A DNA stretch of 64,000 nt from Aspergillus flavus (lineage: Eukaryota; Ascomycota; Eurotiomycetes; Eurotiales; Aspergillaceae). Where the stretch lies: contig NC_092407.1 in assembly GCF_009017415.1 (NCBI RefSeq), positions 1,488,001-1,552,000 on the forward strand, written 5' to 3'. The translations under genes were made by a program, and so were the position numbers. Positions 1-12,378 of the stretch are shown here, piece by piece; positions within the stretch are counted from its first letter, which is position 1, and each line of letters begins with the position of its first letter. A model generated the notes under the pieces. The model ran no database searches and had not been told where the DNA came from. It worked only from the letters and a program-made list of their open reading frames with translations.

Positions 1-1486
1 ATACTCACAATCAACGAGTTACGCGCAGCAGCGTCGTCCAACCTACAAAAGGATGTTGAAGGTAAGAAAGCTTAGATTCAGAAAGTGGAAATTTCACTTC
101 CAACTGTTGCTCATGACAAGCGAAATAACCAGAGTACTACAATGAGGGAGCCGGGGGTATGGTCACGTACGTACAAGAGCCATCCGCAGGTGTGTGGCAA
201 ACAATTCCTGCTAACATATAGTCTTAGCATGAGTGAGAATGAGACAGCCTTTGATCGCTTCAAGATTCGACCCCGTATTCTTTGCGACGTGTCCAATATT
301 GATACCTCAACAACATTTCTTGGCGAAAAGGCAAACTATATCTTTCCATCTGTTTAGGACGCTAATTAACAGATCCAGGTCTCCTTGCCGATAGGATTTG
401 CGCCAACATGTATACAGTGCCTTGCACATCCTGACGGTGAAGCGGCGACATCTCGAGCAGCAACCCAACTGAACATCCCAATGGTCTTATCAACATTCTC
501 AACGGTATCATTGGAAGATGTCATCTCTGAGCGCAAAGAGGGCCAGAACCCATACGCGTTCCAGCCGATCTTCCCCAGGGATCGAAGTAGAACACTGGAT
601 TGGATGAAACGAGCTGAAAGTGAGAGTATTCCCTCCATATGATAAAGCCGGCCTTTCTAATAATTCTACTACTTCCCTCAATAGAATCTGGTTACAAGGC
701 TATTTTCATCACTGTAGATGCTCCAGTTACGGCAAATCGCCTGAGGAAGAAAAGAAAAAGCTTACAGCTCCCCCCACACCTTTCCTACCCCAACCTGTCG
801 GACAATTCGGACAGATCGAGTGACAAGTCTGGTCACGATCCGGGTAAAAGATGGGATGAGGTTATCCCATGGGTTAAAGCTAACACCAGTTTAGAAGTAT
901 GGGTGAAAGGCAGTAAGTGGAACATCTATACATTTCAATGGGAAATTAGAAGAATACTGAAATATACCAGTCTCTTGCCCATATGATGTACTGAAAGCAA
1001 TTGACTACGGCCTGGACGGCCTGGTCATCTCAAGCCACGGAGGCAGACAGCTAGACGGTGTTGCAGCAGCCATCGACGTCTTGGCTGAATGTGCTCCATT
1101 GGCGAAGGGTCGCATCAAAATTGGTTTCGACAGTGGAATCCGTCGAGGAGCTGATGTATTCCGTGCATTAGCCTTAGGTGCCGACATCTGCTTCCTTGGA
1201 AGAATCCCCTTATGGGGTCTGGCTGTAAGTGGGTATAAATAAAATTTTTGGCTTGGTCTAATCAATACGTATCCACAGTACGACGGGCAGGCTGGAGTTG
1301 AGCTAGCGGTGAGAATTTTGGAGGAGGAGCTTCGCAACACTATGGCACATGCAGGGTAGGTAATCCATTCAATCCAAGATCGTCTCACTTCATTGCTAAG
1401 TGTGAGCAAGTTGTGCTTCATTAAAGGAAATATCGAGAACGCATGTGTCGGTCATTGGCGCCAATGGGCTGTTGTGTAATGTCTGA
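1..1486 (+). CDS. FMN-dependent 2-hydroxyacid dehydrogenase/oxidase, 5' partial
   Basis: Member of the glycolate oxidase / lactate dehydrogenase (cytochrome b2) flavin family, which oxidises L-2-hydroxy acids to 2-oxo acids. Visible family blocks in order: TINELRAAASSNLQKDVE at the N-terminus, ENETAFDRFKIRPR, LPIGFAPTCIQCLAHPDGE, ITVDAPVTANR, the flavin/substrate motif SSHGGRQLDG, then DSGIRRGADVFRALALGAD and LGRIPLWGLAYDGQAGVE near the C-terminus. I can join these through about seven short introns. One intron (331-378) has a GC donor; the last, near 1358-1410, restores a tail ending in IGANGLLCNV with stop TGA at 1486. The start codon lies just upstream of the window, so a few residues are missing. 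No cytochrome b5 domain is seen in what is present. Role in the neighbouring pathway (supplying a 2-oxo acid) is inference. Confidence 0.88.
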
Positions 1487-2105
1487 TTTTGTCAGAATGA
1501 GGCGGCAAGTATATAAGCTGCTAAGACCTATGCGCTGTCTTGCATGTTTCTTAAATTTTAAACATTCCGAAGCCTAGTTGGGCTCACGCTCAGTGCCACT
1601 TTTATTGAACGTGTATAGTATGTAGTGCATTTCGACAACAGAATAAAAACCGCCAGAACAAGAGGTCCAACCTCATACGACCTACAAAATTGATGTCACC
1701 TCTCTATGGAACATGGTTGTTAGATGCGGACCTAGATAGTCAGGGCCATTTCATCGATGATTCTGTGAGTGAGATTCTCGGTAGTATTCAACTGTAGTCT
1801 CCGGTCTCCCGGGTGAATGATTAAAGTAAACAAGCATCTTTTCCAGGACCAACTGTAATGTTCCAAGTTCACATATAGCCTGAGAGCATTATGGCTGATC
1901 AGCAAGAAGCTGGTGGATACTATCAAGATGGGTATTGGAGCTGGGTATATTCTCTAACGCTAACGCTTGACGCAGCCTATAAGTGACTGGTATATGTCCT
2001 GATTCTGTTTTCTTTGTTGACATCAGTGGATTCTTGGGGTTCATAAGAACAATTAGATGTCCGAACCTTTGACCTCCATAACTTCTCCCTTGACATACCC
2101 CCGCG
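1487..2105. other. Intergenic, between dehydrogenase and dipeptidase
   Basis: Short open frames here resemble no family. It probably holds the 3' end of the dehydrogenase transcript and the dipeptidase promoter. Confidence 0.6.
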
Positions 2106-3549
2106 ATGGATGAAAAATTAGAAACCCAACCCTCGTATACGGGAGGCTCAACTTGCCATCCGGGCCCAAGGGGCTTTCGGTCATTTCTCCGTCACTGGGC
2201 GCTGGCCATCTGCTTTCTCTTGGCCGGGGGCTGGTTGTTCTGGTCACACAGCTGCCATGTTCGCTTGGTCAGTATCGAGGAACGAGTGGAGAACATCTTA
2301 GCCCAGACCCCTCTGATCGGTATGTAGCCCCATTGACACGGGCACTATAGTCGCTGACACACCTGACAGATGGCCACAATGACTTACCTATCAATATTCG
2401 GAAACACTACAAGAATCACATCTACGGATCCAACTTCACTAAGCCATTTGCTGACGGCACTCTAGAGGGTGACACGGACCTACTCCGTTTGAAGCAGGGG
2501 CTTGTCGGGGGCACGTTTTGGAGTGTTTTTGTGCCTTGTCCGAAGAATTGGATCGACCCTTTGAACCGCCAGGACGCGCCTGGTACGTTATATGTGCATT
2601 TTTTGCTCCATAGATATCCGTAATTGACCTCAATGACACAGATCCCCGAATGACTATCGAGCAAATCGATCTAATGCTGCGGGTTCAACGAGCTTACCCA
2701 GACATCTTTTCTAGTCCCCCTAACAGCACTACCGCTCTACAAGCATTTCGAGAAGGGAAAATCATCTCGCCTCTCGGGATCGAAGGTCTCCATTCTATTG
2801 GAAATTCTTTTGCCCATTTACGCATGTTCTACGAATTGGGAGTCTCATACGCAACTCTCACGCACAACTGCCACAACATCTACGCAGATGCAGCGATTGT
2901 CAGGGGGCCAGGTGGTAGCACTAGAAAGTCGGATCCTCTCTGGCACGGTGTGAGTCCGCTAGGGAAGGACCTAGTCTATGAAATGAACCGCATAGGCATG
3001 ATTATTGATCTAGCTCATGTGAGCGAGGATACAATGCGCGATGTACTAGGCGCTGGTAAGGATGACTGGTCTGGCAGTCGATCACCGGTCATCTTCAGCC
3101 ACAGCTCAGCACAGGCGCTATGCGCGCATCCTCGCAATGTCCCTGATGATATTTTGACTTTAGTAAACGAGAGACACTCGGTGGTGATGGTTAACTTTGC
3201 ACCCGATTTTATCTCCTGCACAGCATCTGATCACAACGATAGACTGCCTGATATAGATGATGAACACGCGACTCTGGAGCGGGTTGTGGACCATATTATG
3301 CATATCGTGGACGTCGCCGGAATAGACCATGTCGGATTGGGCAGTGACTTTGACGGAATGCCAACTACGGCACGGGGCTTAGAGGATGTGTCGAAGTTCC
3401 CAGGTCTGATTGCCGAGCTTTTGCGGCGCGGTCTCAACGATGAGGATGCTGCCAAGGTGGCGGGGGCTAATGTCCTGCGGGTTTGGAGAGAGGTGGACCG
3501 GGTTGCTCTAGAGATGCAGGCTGAGGGTGCTGTGCCTATGGAAGACTGA
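2106..3549 (+). CDS. Membrane dipeptidase (renal dipeptidase family)
   Basis: Zinc dipeptidase of peptidase family M19, which hydrolyses dipeptides and in some clusters (the GliJ role in gliotoxin) trims gamma-glutamyl/cysteinyl-glycine adducts. Three exons, introns 2320-2369 and 2583-2641, both GT-AG and frame-consistent. The N-terminus has one hydrophobic segment (ALAICFLLAGGWLFW, about residues 32-46), suggesting a type II anchor. Metal-ligand motifs are present: DGHNDLP after the first junction, the bridging Glu in GIEGLHSIGN, His in IFSHSSAQAL, and the Asp of VGLGSDFDGM. Length about 440 residues fits the family. It lies beside a GST and a halogenase, a company seen in sulfur-containing diketopiperazine loci, but no NRPS is present, so that link is only a hypothesis. 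Confidence 0.92.
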
Positions 3550-4059
3550 GAAGGAAGATACGATGAAGGATCCTTGATAACGCATTTTAGACACGCAAAT
3601 GCCCCTTTACTGCGTTTTCCTTGTTCTCATCATGTCGGATCTTCTACTGTAGAATCTGCCGTCATACAAAGTCTGGGTAGTAGAGCTAATAAGAATATCT
3701 GTATGTCCATTTACTAACTCGCTTTCAAGGGTAACTGTAAGATCTATTCAAAGAATCTAGAATTCAATCATCCTCAAAAAAGCTTCACTGAGGTCTCAGG
3801 ATAACACTTCTAAAGTAGGCCGATGTCGTCCTGGCTTACTGGGGCTGAGCTAGGACCAGTTGGCGGCTTCTGCAGAACATGTAATCTCACTGCATTCCTT
3901 TCTCACTACGTACATTTCAGGGGCATAGGGATGGCCAAGGGACCACAGTCCCATTTTCCAGAGATGCGTCACAGAAAACATTATAACCGGCAACCACATC
4001 CGCACAATCCGCACAAACCCCCACAACGAAAAGCGCGATCCCACCTTGTGACGCAAAAG
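3550..4059. other. Convergent intergenic region
   Basis: Lies between the 3' ends of the dipeptidase and the CmcJ-family gene. No recognisable coding; likely two 3' untranslated regions. Confidence 0.6.
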
Positions 4060-5014
4060 TTAATTAGGATCATCAGGATGAAAGATAAGTGCTCTCAGTT
4101 CGATACTCTCCCTAGGTGCCTCATGCTCTGTCGCGGGATTCACAAAAGCAGTATGGGGCACCCGGCGCGCCCTACCGTCAAGCTTCGAATCGAAAAGTTT
4201 GATCAAAGTGACCATATCCGGAGGTTGTTTGTAGCGATAGTACCACTTGAGTTGTGGATCAGCTTTCACGGCCCACCCCTCCACTTCTCGGTCAGGGAAA
4301 TGAATCTTGACAGGGAAAAGATCCGATTCCGGCGTGGAGTGCGCATCTGCGACGGCCAGTGGGTCTTTCAAAATGGTCTTGATCGGACGCCAGACGCTGA
4401 TCATCTGGTAGCGGTGCTTGAGAAGCTCTGTTGCTTCATCGGGAAAATGGTAGCGGACTCTAGCCTCGGCTCCGGCGTAAGATGAGTCGATGTGGACACG
4501 TTGGACAGGACCACGGGCATCTCTCTCGGTCGTCCAGTCTTGTGAGGCTTGACGGACGGTGTGGTCAAAGACGCAGAACCGAGTGGCACCCGTACTACTC
4601 AGCTTGGTTTTTATTTTTTATGTTTATTCCTAGGTTCAAAAGGTTTTGGTTTACTTACACGTCGTGGAGCAGCTGCTCTGTTTCTGGGTAGTACTCTGCT
4701 CTAATCCTCTCCTCGTCAAGAAAGTCCTTCAGTTTGCTTTCATGGGAATAGAATTGAAATCCATGGCTATCAAGTGTATATTCGAGTTCATGGCCGCTAA
4801 TATCATGGATCGTGGCAGGAAGAGTCGTGGTTGGTCTATTGTAGCTTTGTGGTTTCCCAATGTACATGGGAGGCGGAGCAGAACAGTCTTCGTTTTGTTT
4901 ACTGAAGGTCAACGTGGTTTGAACGTCTCGAGGGCTCTCGGCGACAGGAAGATTGGTCTTTTCCGAGCCCATAGAACCATGGGAGCAGGGAAGATGAACA
5001 ACTTTCGAAGGCAT
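4060..5014 (-). CDS. CmcJ/AsaB-family hydroxylase/desaturase
   Basis: Belongs to the fungal family annotated as 7-alpha-cephem-methoxylase P8-like, GA4 desaturase-like or AsaB-like, common as tailoring enzymes in secondary-metabolite loci. Two exons on the minus strand. The first starts at 5014 and ends in LEYTLDSHGFQFYSHESK then EQLLHDV. An intron with donor GTAAGT then joins in phase to TGATRFCVFDHTVR, PVQRVHIDSSYAGAEARVRY and the very conserved SVWRPIKTILKDPLAVADAH. The C-terminus has WAVKADPQLKWYYRY, LIKLFDSK, RRVPHTAFVNPATEHEAPRE and ALIFHPDD. All usual blocks are present, so it looks intact. A decayed relative lies near 25.6 kb. Substrate unknown. Confidence 0.9.
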
Positions 5015-5750
5015 ACTCCAAGGTTAATATTGTGAATAGCAAAATTCTGACTTGATATTCCTCGTTTTGCGGGACGGTTGAAGATAGCGGAGGGAGGAAG
5101 ATTATGTAGTTATTGGTTATGGAGACTCTACTCCCGCTTACCAAAAATATAATATAAGAAATAAAACAAAAGATCTATTGCAAGTGAATGCAGATTTGGA
5201 AAGGCTCCACTGTCTGAAAAGGTTGATCGAACGAATTGGATAGTGAAGCTCAAGGATAAAACGAACATACCAACGAGTCGCGACCTGGCTCCACATTTTG
5301 TAATCAGAATCCTAGTCATAGGCCAGTAATCTCGAAGAAGGCAACGGCTTGAGCTGGTATTATCACCTTTTTTCTCTTCGCTTGCTTCACTACACTGTAT
5401 CGGTATCAAATATAAACTTGGTGCTGCTATTTCCACTGAGTCGGCGTAAATCATAAATCTTCTTCCCTTTGCACACGAATCCTCTTCCGCAGCATCGGGA
5501 AAAGCACAAAAAAAGTAAGGCTTCCCCGGGATAAATGACAGCCCCACATAGACCTGAATTTTCTACCAGATTCTTGCCTAGGTGGGTTCAGCATGGGAGG
5601 AGCGGAAATTGCGCGCATATGGCCCAATTAGCGTGTGTTGGAAGCCGATCGCTTCGTATCACGGAACTTTGGATTGATTGCAATTCTCAGGTATTCCAAT
5701 AATTGATATTCAACATGGCCTACTGAAAGCCAGCGATGGAGTTCAGTTCC
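5015..5750. other. Intergenic between CmcJ-family gene and halogenase
   Basis: One minus-strand frame at 5128-5547 is open but low in complexity and matches nothing. The stretch probably carries the CmcJ-family promoter and the halogenase 3' end. Confidence 0.5.
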
Positions 5751-7565
<1,815 letters not shown>

Positions 7566-7655
7566 TCAAATCTTGCAGAGAATCAAGAGACGGTATGGTA
7601 TATATATCACGAAAGGTGTCAACTTTCTGCAATAACTTGCCGGGACTTTGGCTAG

Positions 7656-7663
7656 TTTATATA
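7656..7663 (-). promoter_or_regulatory. Probable TATA box of halogenase
   Basis: TATATAAA on the minus strand, about 120 bases before the halogenase ATG. Position and match fit a core promoter; not otherwise tested. Confidence 0.4.
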
Positions 7664-8100
7664 CCCTTGTTTTGCTTGGGGTCATATCGATCGCGTGGCG
7701 GTTTCTGTTGAAATGCCGCAGAAACCAGAAGCTACAATACTCCAAGCACCCCACAACATATGGATGGGATTAGCGTAGAGCTGAAAGTTGTGCGAACGGG
7801 GCGCTAGTGTCAGCCAGCCATTCGGAGAGGATACAACCCTACCCTGTTCCAGGATCTTCAGCGGCCTCCCATGGTGCCTGACCACCATTCCTTCTCAGTA
7901 ACATCTCATGGCTTCGTAGTAGGTTTGTTTGTCTCCAATGAAGTCGAGCCACTACTAGTAATGCCTACAGTTTGGATTGAACGGCGACCATGTGTGACTA
8001 CAAATGATACCAAGGCACGATGTTAACAATTTCTGTTTCCTTGACACCACCAAAACTTCGGTAAAAAATAGTCTCAGACTAAGTGCAAAGATTGAACAAC
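7664..8100. other. Intergenic between halogenase promoter and GST
   Basis: No coding signal. Holds sequence upstream of the halogenase and the 3' flank of the GST gene. Confidence 0.5.
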
Positions 8101-8733
8101 TTAAAGCCCCTCAGCAGCCAAGGCCTTCTTCGTCGCCTCCATACCTCCCACGGCTTCATACAAAGCCGTATACCGGGGATACAGAGCCGGCATGTCAATA
8201 TCACATCCCAAGGCCCAACGATGAAAAACAAACAAATAAGCATCAACCGCCGTAAATGCACCCCCCACAGCAAAACCACCATGACCGGCTTGAGTCAACT
8301 TCTGCTCAATAATCTGAAAACAATCCGTCACGATGGCCATCCCCCGCCTCTTCAGCCCCTCAAACTGCCCCTCATCATCTGTGTACCGGCGGAATCGAAA
8401 CAACAACCCGAAGCCCTGCCCGTGCAGGGTACCCGAGAGCCACGTCAACCATTCATGCACCCGGACAGTGTCCCAAGGCGTCTTTCCGAATAGGCCTTTC
8501 TCAGGCACGAGAGTTGAGATCGCGTTCATGATCGCTGGGTTCTCGGTTATGATTTTGTTGTTGTCGAGGGCAAGGACGGGGATTTTGCCTTTAGGGTTCA
8601 AAGCGTAGAGGGCTGGTGTAAATTGGCCTGTTTTCTCTTTATGGATGGAGAATTCAAGCCCGCTTTCTTGGAGGAGGATGTGGGGCGCTAAGGAACAGGC
8701 TCCTGGGGAGTAGTAGAGGGTTATTTGGCCCAT
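8101..8733 (-). CDS. Glutathione S-transferase, beta-class-like
   Basis: Single-exon 210-residue protein. The N-terminal thioredoxin-fold domain starts GQITLYYSPGACSLAPHI, the form seen in bacterial beta-class GSTs, with the Cys of PGACSLA matching their catalytic Cys10. NPKGKIPVLALDNN supplies the cis-Pro glutathione-binding loop, and TENPAIMNAI the SNAIL/TRAIL-like position. The C-terminal helical domain includes LSGTLHGQGFGLLFRF, matching the beta-class segment that carries the conserved His. GSTs in fungal loci conjugate glutathione to electrophilic intermediates or detoxify the product. The lack of introns is unusual beside its neighbours and could reflect transfer from bacteria, which I cannot test here. 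Confidence 0.92.
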   Translation of the reverse strand: MGQITLYYSPGACSLAPHILLQESGLEFSIHKEKTGQFTPALYALNPKGKIPVLALDNNKIITENPAIMNAISTLVPEKGLFGKTPWDTVRVHEWLTWLSGTLHGQGFGLLFRFRRYTDDEGQFEGLKRRGMAIVTDCFQIIEQKLTQAGHGGFAVGGAFTAVDAYLFVFHRWALGCDIDMPALYPRYTALYEAVGGMEATKKALAAEGL

Positions 8734-9352
8734 TCTTTCTCTGTTTTTTGTTTATTTATTTATTGGTTTTTTTTTCTTTTTGGTAGGTTTGACTTGGATA
8801 TGAGGGTTGCCGTAATCGCAATTCTGGTTGTTGGTTATTCTTTGGGGAGGCGCAAAGCGAATGCTTTTATATCCTGGTTATTACTAGGGGAATGCGACCT
8901 CACTTCTTTGGTTCCCCGCGCATGCATTAGTTATTAAGTGGGGGTGAAAACGACCCATGGGCATCGGAAGACACATACAATTGACGGTCGGCAATCCTTT
9001 CTATCTCGAGATGGACGGTGTCAATGAAAGTGGAGTATCAACCTTTCGCTGTTAGATGGTACGAGTAATCTTTGCAGGCACCCGACATCCTTCCCCGTAG
9101 GCTCCACCAATGTTCTGTTACGATTTGGAGGCTAATAACTGTAAATCACCAACAAATTATATCTTTGGTTGCTTTCATGCCATATTTCAAAGAATATTGG
9201 TTGACTGCTTTCGATTTCTTAACTCGTTGAAATACCTGTGCATATTTGAAACACTATTCCATGGATCTATATACGCGACGGAAAATGGTCTAGGGATTGT
9301 GTTTTCTGTTGCTAGTCGTAGTCTCCAGGGAGCCTTGGCACCCAGCGGTACA
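8734..9352. other. Intergenic between GST and MFS genes
   Basis: A T-rich stretch directly upstream of the GST start (8740-8790) is probably its promoter/leader. Nothing else recognised. Confidence 0.5.
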
Positions 9353-11170
9353 TCATGGAGCGTTTGAAATAGATACTGCTAGAGTAGCAATCGAGAGGAG
9401 AACCGCGGTGAATAGAAAGGGGGTTCCAACCCAGAACCCTCCCATCTGTAACCCCCACTGAAATATGCTCGCCAGGAGTGGCCCTCCAGCCATGTGGCCA
9501 ACAGAATTCGTAACCGTCACTCCGGTATTCGCAAGGCCTAAATGGCGCGGATCGACCATAGCAGTCAGGAGGCTGTGGGCAGTAACCGCGAAGGCAAATC
9601 CGATAGATGAGAAAATCTGGCCCAGGATCAGAACGCCAGGAGAAGCAGCGAGGAAGATAATAAACGACCCAAGAGCTAGACACAAGCCACTGATCAAGGT
9701 AATGTATTTGTCGGATTGTGCTTGGCGACTCCTCCATATTTTGGTAAACAGTCGTTTGAGAGCTGGTATGAGTGTAGCTAGGACCACCAGGTTTATCCCG
9801 GAACGAAGAGAAATGAGATACGAGGCCTACATTGCATTGTTAGCTCTTGCATAGCACTAAACTAATTACCATGGCAAAAGGGCCACCACCTTTGCATATC
9901 CCCAATTGAACTTAAAGGAACTGTACTGAAGAAGTATTCCGGAAACCTGTCGGCTCAACTGGCAGCTGAAGAAGGCACCAAGCATCAAGCAGACGTCCCT
10001 AGTTATCCATTGGCAATTGTCACCTACTCTGGCCCAAGTGTAACTTAACCGATCACGGATCTTTCCCGAATGCACGGAATTCGGGCCCTGGGTCTGGATA
10101 TCGCTTTCAAAATCTCGTGGCTTTGGAGCAGAGTGGACGAAGTTGGGCGCAAATAGCAGTGCGAAAAGAATTGCCAGGGCCAAGAAACCCAAAGATCCCA
10201 GGACTGGTATCCACGGATCGAGTGAGATGAGAGAAGAACCAAGTGGAATAGATATCAACTCCGAGATGAGCACAGCAGCATATAATTGAGAGAAGGCAGT
10301 GGTGCTATGCTCGAGCTCGTGTCAGCTAGTCAATTTGGAAAAGAAAAGGGAGTGCCCATGGTACATACCGCTTCTCGGGAGAACACACGTCACCTATGAG
10401 TGTATAACACATGGAAATGACCAAGGCGCCACCTCCTCCAACCAGCTGCCATAGACCAGACATCCATACTGCGCGAAGCGGGAAGACCCGTGGGAAAAGA
10501 CCTTGAATCTGTTAAAGGACATTCTTGAGTAGCCGAGGAGAAGGGTTAATTTAGAACACACAGACTATTGCCACCCACGTATCACAAAGCAGACATCCGG
10601 TCAGGGCAAGAATCAAAACCTTCTTACGTCCAATACGATCGGCTAAGGCTCCATAAGGGATCGACACCAACAAGGCTGAATGAGAATTCCCATGGTCAGA
10701 AAATGTGAGCTGACGATTCATATAGAGGGGCACGGTATACCAGGAATCTTTTCAAATGTTTCCTTCCATCCATTTATCAAAGCCAGCTCGCCCTGAACGG
10801 CTTTTACTTTGCAGTCCCCTAGCTTCGAAATATCCCACCATGCTGCGTAGTGGTTACGACAGATAATGTCCTCAAAAATCACCATTCGAGGCGCAGTTGG
10901 AACGGCGGACGTGATGTCCAGTATTAGCATAACCATACAGGCGGTTATAGTAACCGCAAATACACTTGGAACTGGACCGTGGTGAGACCTCCTGTCGGCA
11001 TCATTTTGCAGGGACCGATCTGATGCTTGTAAAAATGGGACTCTCTCCGGGTCTTCATTCTCCGCTTCATCAGGTGATGTGCTGTGGCTCCGATATATAG
11101 CTTTGTTCCATCGTGACTGTGAGGATTTCCATGATGCAGCCCCCCGGAATCCCTGCCTTTCGGGATACAT
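9353..11170 (-). CDS. MFS transporter
   Basis: Major facilitator superfamily exporter, assembled from about five exons. The ATG at 11170 begins a hydrophilic N-terminus, then the first membrane segment (FAVTITACMVMLILDITSAV) and a loop with KVKAVQGELALINGWKETF, typical of fungal cluster-associated MFS proteins. The next exon carries PYGALADRIGRKKVLIL (motif A between TM2 and TM3). Later exons contain LWQLVGGGGALVISMCYTLIGD, ISELISIPLGSSL, a central hydrophilic loop, and the C-terminal half ending PFLFTAVLLSIATLAVSISNAP. Junction near 10735 joins EKIP to ALLVSIPYG in phase. Likely plasma-membrane efflux of the locus product; substrate unknown. Confidence 0.88.
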
Positions 11171-11347
11171 TGTTGATATCTCAGGAATACCGGTGGCGGT
11201 TGGCAGCCGTTTATGATGGTAGAAATATCGTCAGGCAGGGTGTTATGAGATTCATGATTACGGTCGCACCAGGCGGTTTATCTAAAATATGATTGAGCCA
11301 CGTGAACTCCGTTATTCCAACGGTCGTAGCGGAGATCTTATCCAAAA

Positions 11348-11376
11348 CAAGGCATGACTGCAAGGCATGACTGTAA
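11348..11376 (+). repeat. Tandem CAAGGCATGACTG duplicate
   Basis: Two adjacent copies of the 13-base unit CAAGGCATGACTG; the following bases TAAGGCA repeat its start. Located in the divergent promoter region. Confidence 0.6.
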
Positions 11377-11614
11377 GGCAGGAACTAGTTTACCGATCCC
11401 TGGCAGTTGCTCCCCTTGCTGGAGGTGCTGCGTGCAAGGGCTCAGAATTATAATAAGAATAATGTATTGATTTATCTACTATATATACAAGTCTAAGTAG
11501 GTTTATTAATAATATTGGTAAAGCTTTTAGTATACATCTTTGGAACTATTGACAGTCTCTTATTGATTATCACTATAGGGATTAGTATTTTATAGATCAT
11601 GTCAAACTTACTGG

Positions 11615-11638
11615 GTTTCACCGTTTCACCGTTTCACC
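11615..11638 (+). repeat. Three tandem GTTTCACC units
   Basis: Three perfect 8-base units in a row between two divergent locus genes. Could be a regulator site or a microsatellite. Confidence 0.7.
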
Positions 11639-12378
11639 GTTTTGTCCTGCAAGGCTTTAGAATAGTAAGTTATTGTACGTACGTGGTAACAGACAAAACA
11701 GTATTGATTGGAGGTGCTCAGGCCGCTGGGCAATATGTCCAATCACATATACCCACGTGCAGGAAACAGTCACATGGAGGATGGCCTCCCGTGCACTATT
11801 AATCTATAGAGTTTAATCTACGGTATATTGAGAATATTCTCCGGCGTTTAGGTACCCCTACCTACGACCAATGTACACATCGTTGACTATGCTTACTAGC
11901 CCATATCAGCAACAGAACAGGAAGTTCAGGTACACGAAGCTGTCCATTTTTGTTTAGCCTCTGTCAGGACTCAGGTAGTTCGGTAGAACTTCATCCCGAT
12001 CAGTCCTAGTTTCCTACTAGACGATGATAATAGCTCTGTGCTGCTCATAACATTTGTGCCTGCATGAGCATGGCCACTGATTCCCGGTGTAAGCCGATCA
12101 TGGTATGCATTTGATTGATTACCAACTGTGGGTGCCAGAGGTGCAAATTTATCACCGTGCATATTCTGGGCAAAAGAAAATGAGGCTATCATATCCATTT
12201 CTACTCATCATGCAGGTCGGCCTACCCCCTCAAAAGTGTCAATCACTACCAGCTGTCACTATATTGTTTCCTTCCTCGTGAGCTTTATATTCCCGTTGCT
12301 TCCTCTGATTTACTCACATTTACCAAAATCAAAGAATTTCTTGTCTTTTACCAGAATATTCCACCCGAAAGTCTCATA

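Larger units (their letters stand above)
11171..12378. other. Divergent 1.2-kb intergenic region with short tandem repeats
   Basis: Separates the MFS gene (leftward) from the aminotransferase (rightward), so it must hold both promoters. It is A/T-rich around 11440-11600. It contains two clear direct repeats: a near-duplicate of CAAGGCATGACTG at 11348-11376 and three head-to-tail GTTTCACC units at 11615-11638. No coding recognised. Confidence 0.6.

Noticed and set aside
5128..5547. Open minus-strand frame of 139 codons upstream of the CmcJ-family gene
   Set aside because: Irregular composition, no family likeness, lies where a promoter is expected.
9312..9737. Second long minus-strand frame overlapping the MFS C-terminal exon
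   Set aside because: Shadow of the transporter exon in another phase; hydrophobic pattern belongs to the 9353-9787 frame.
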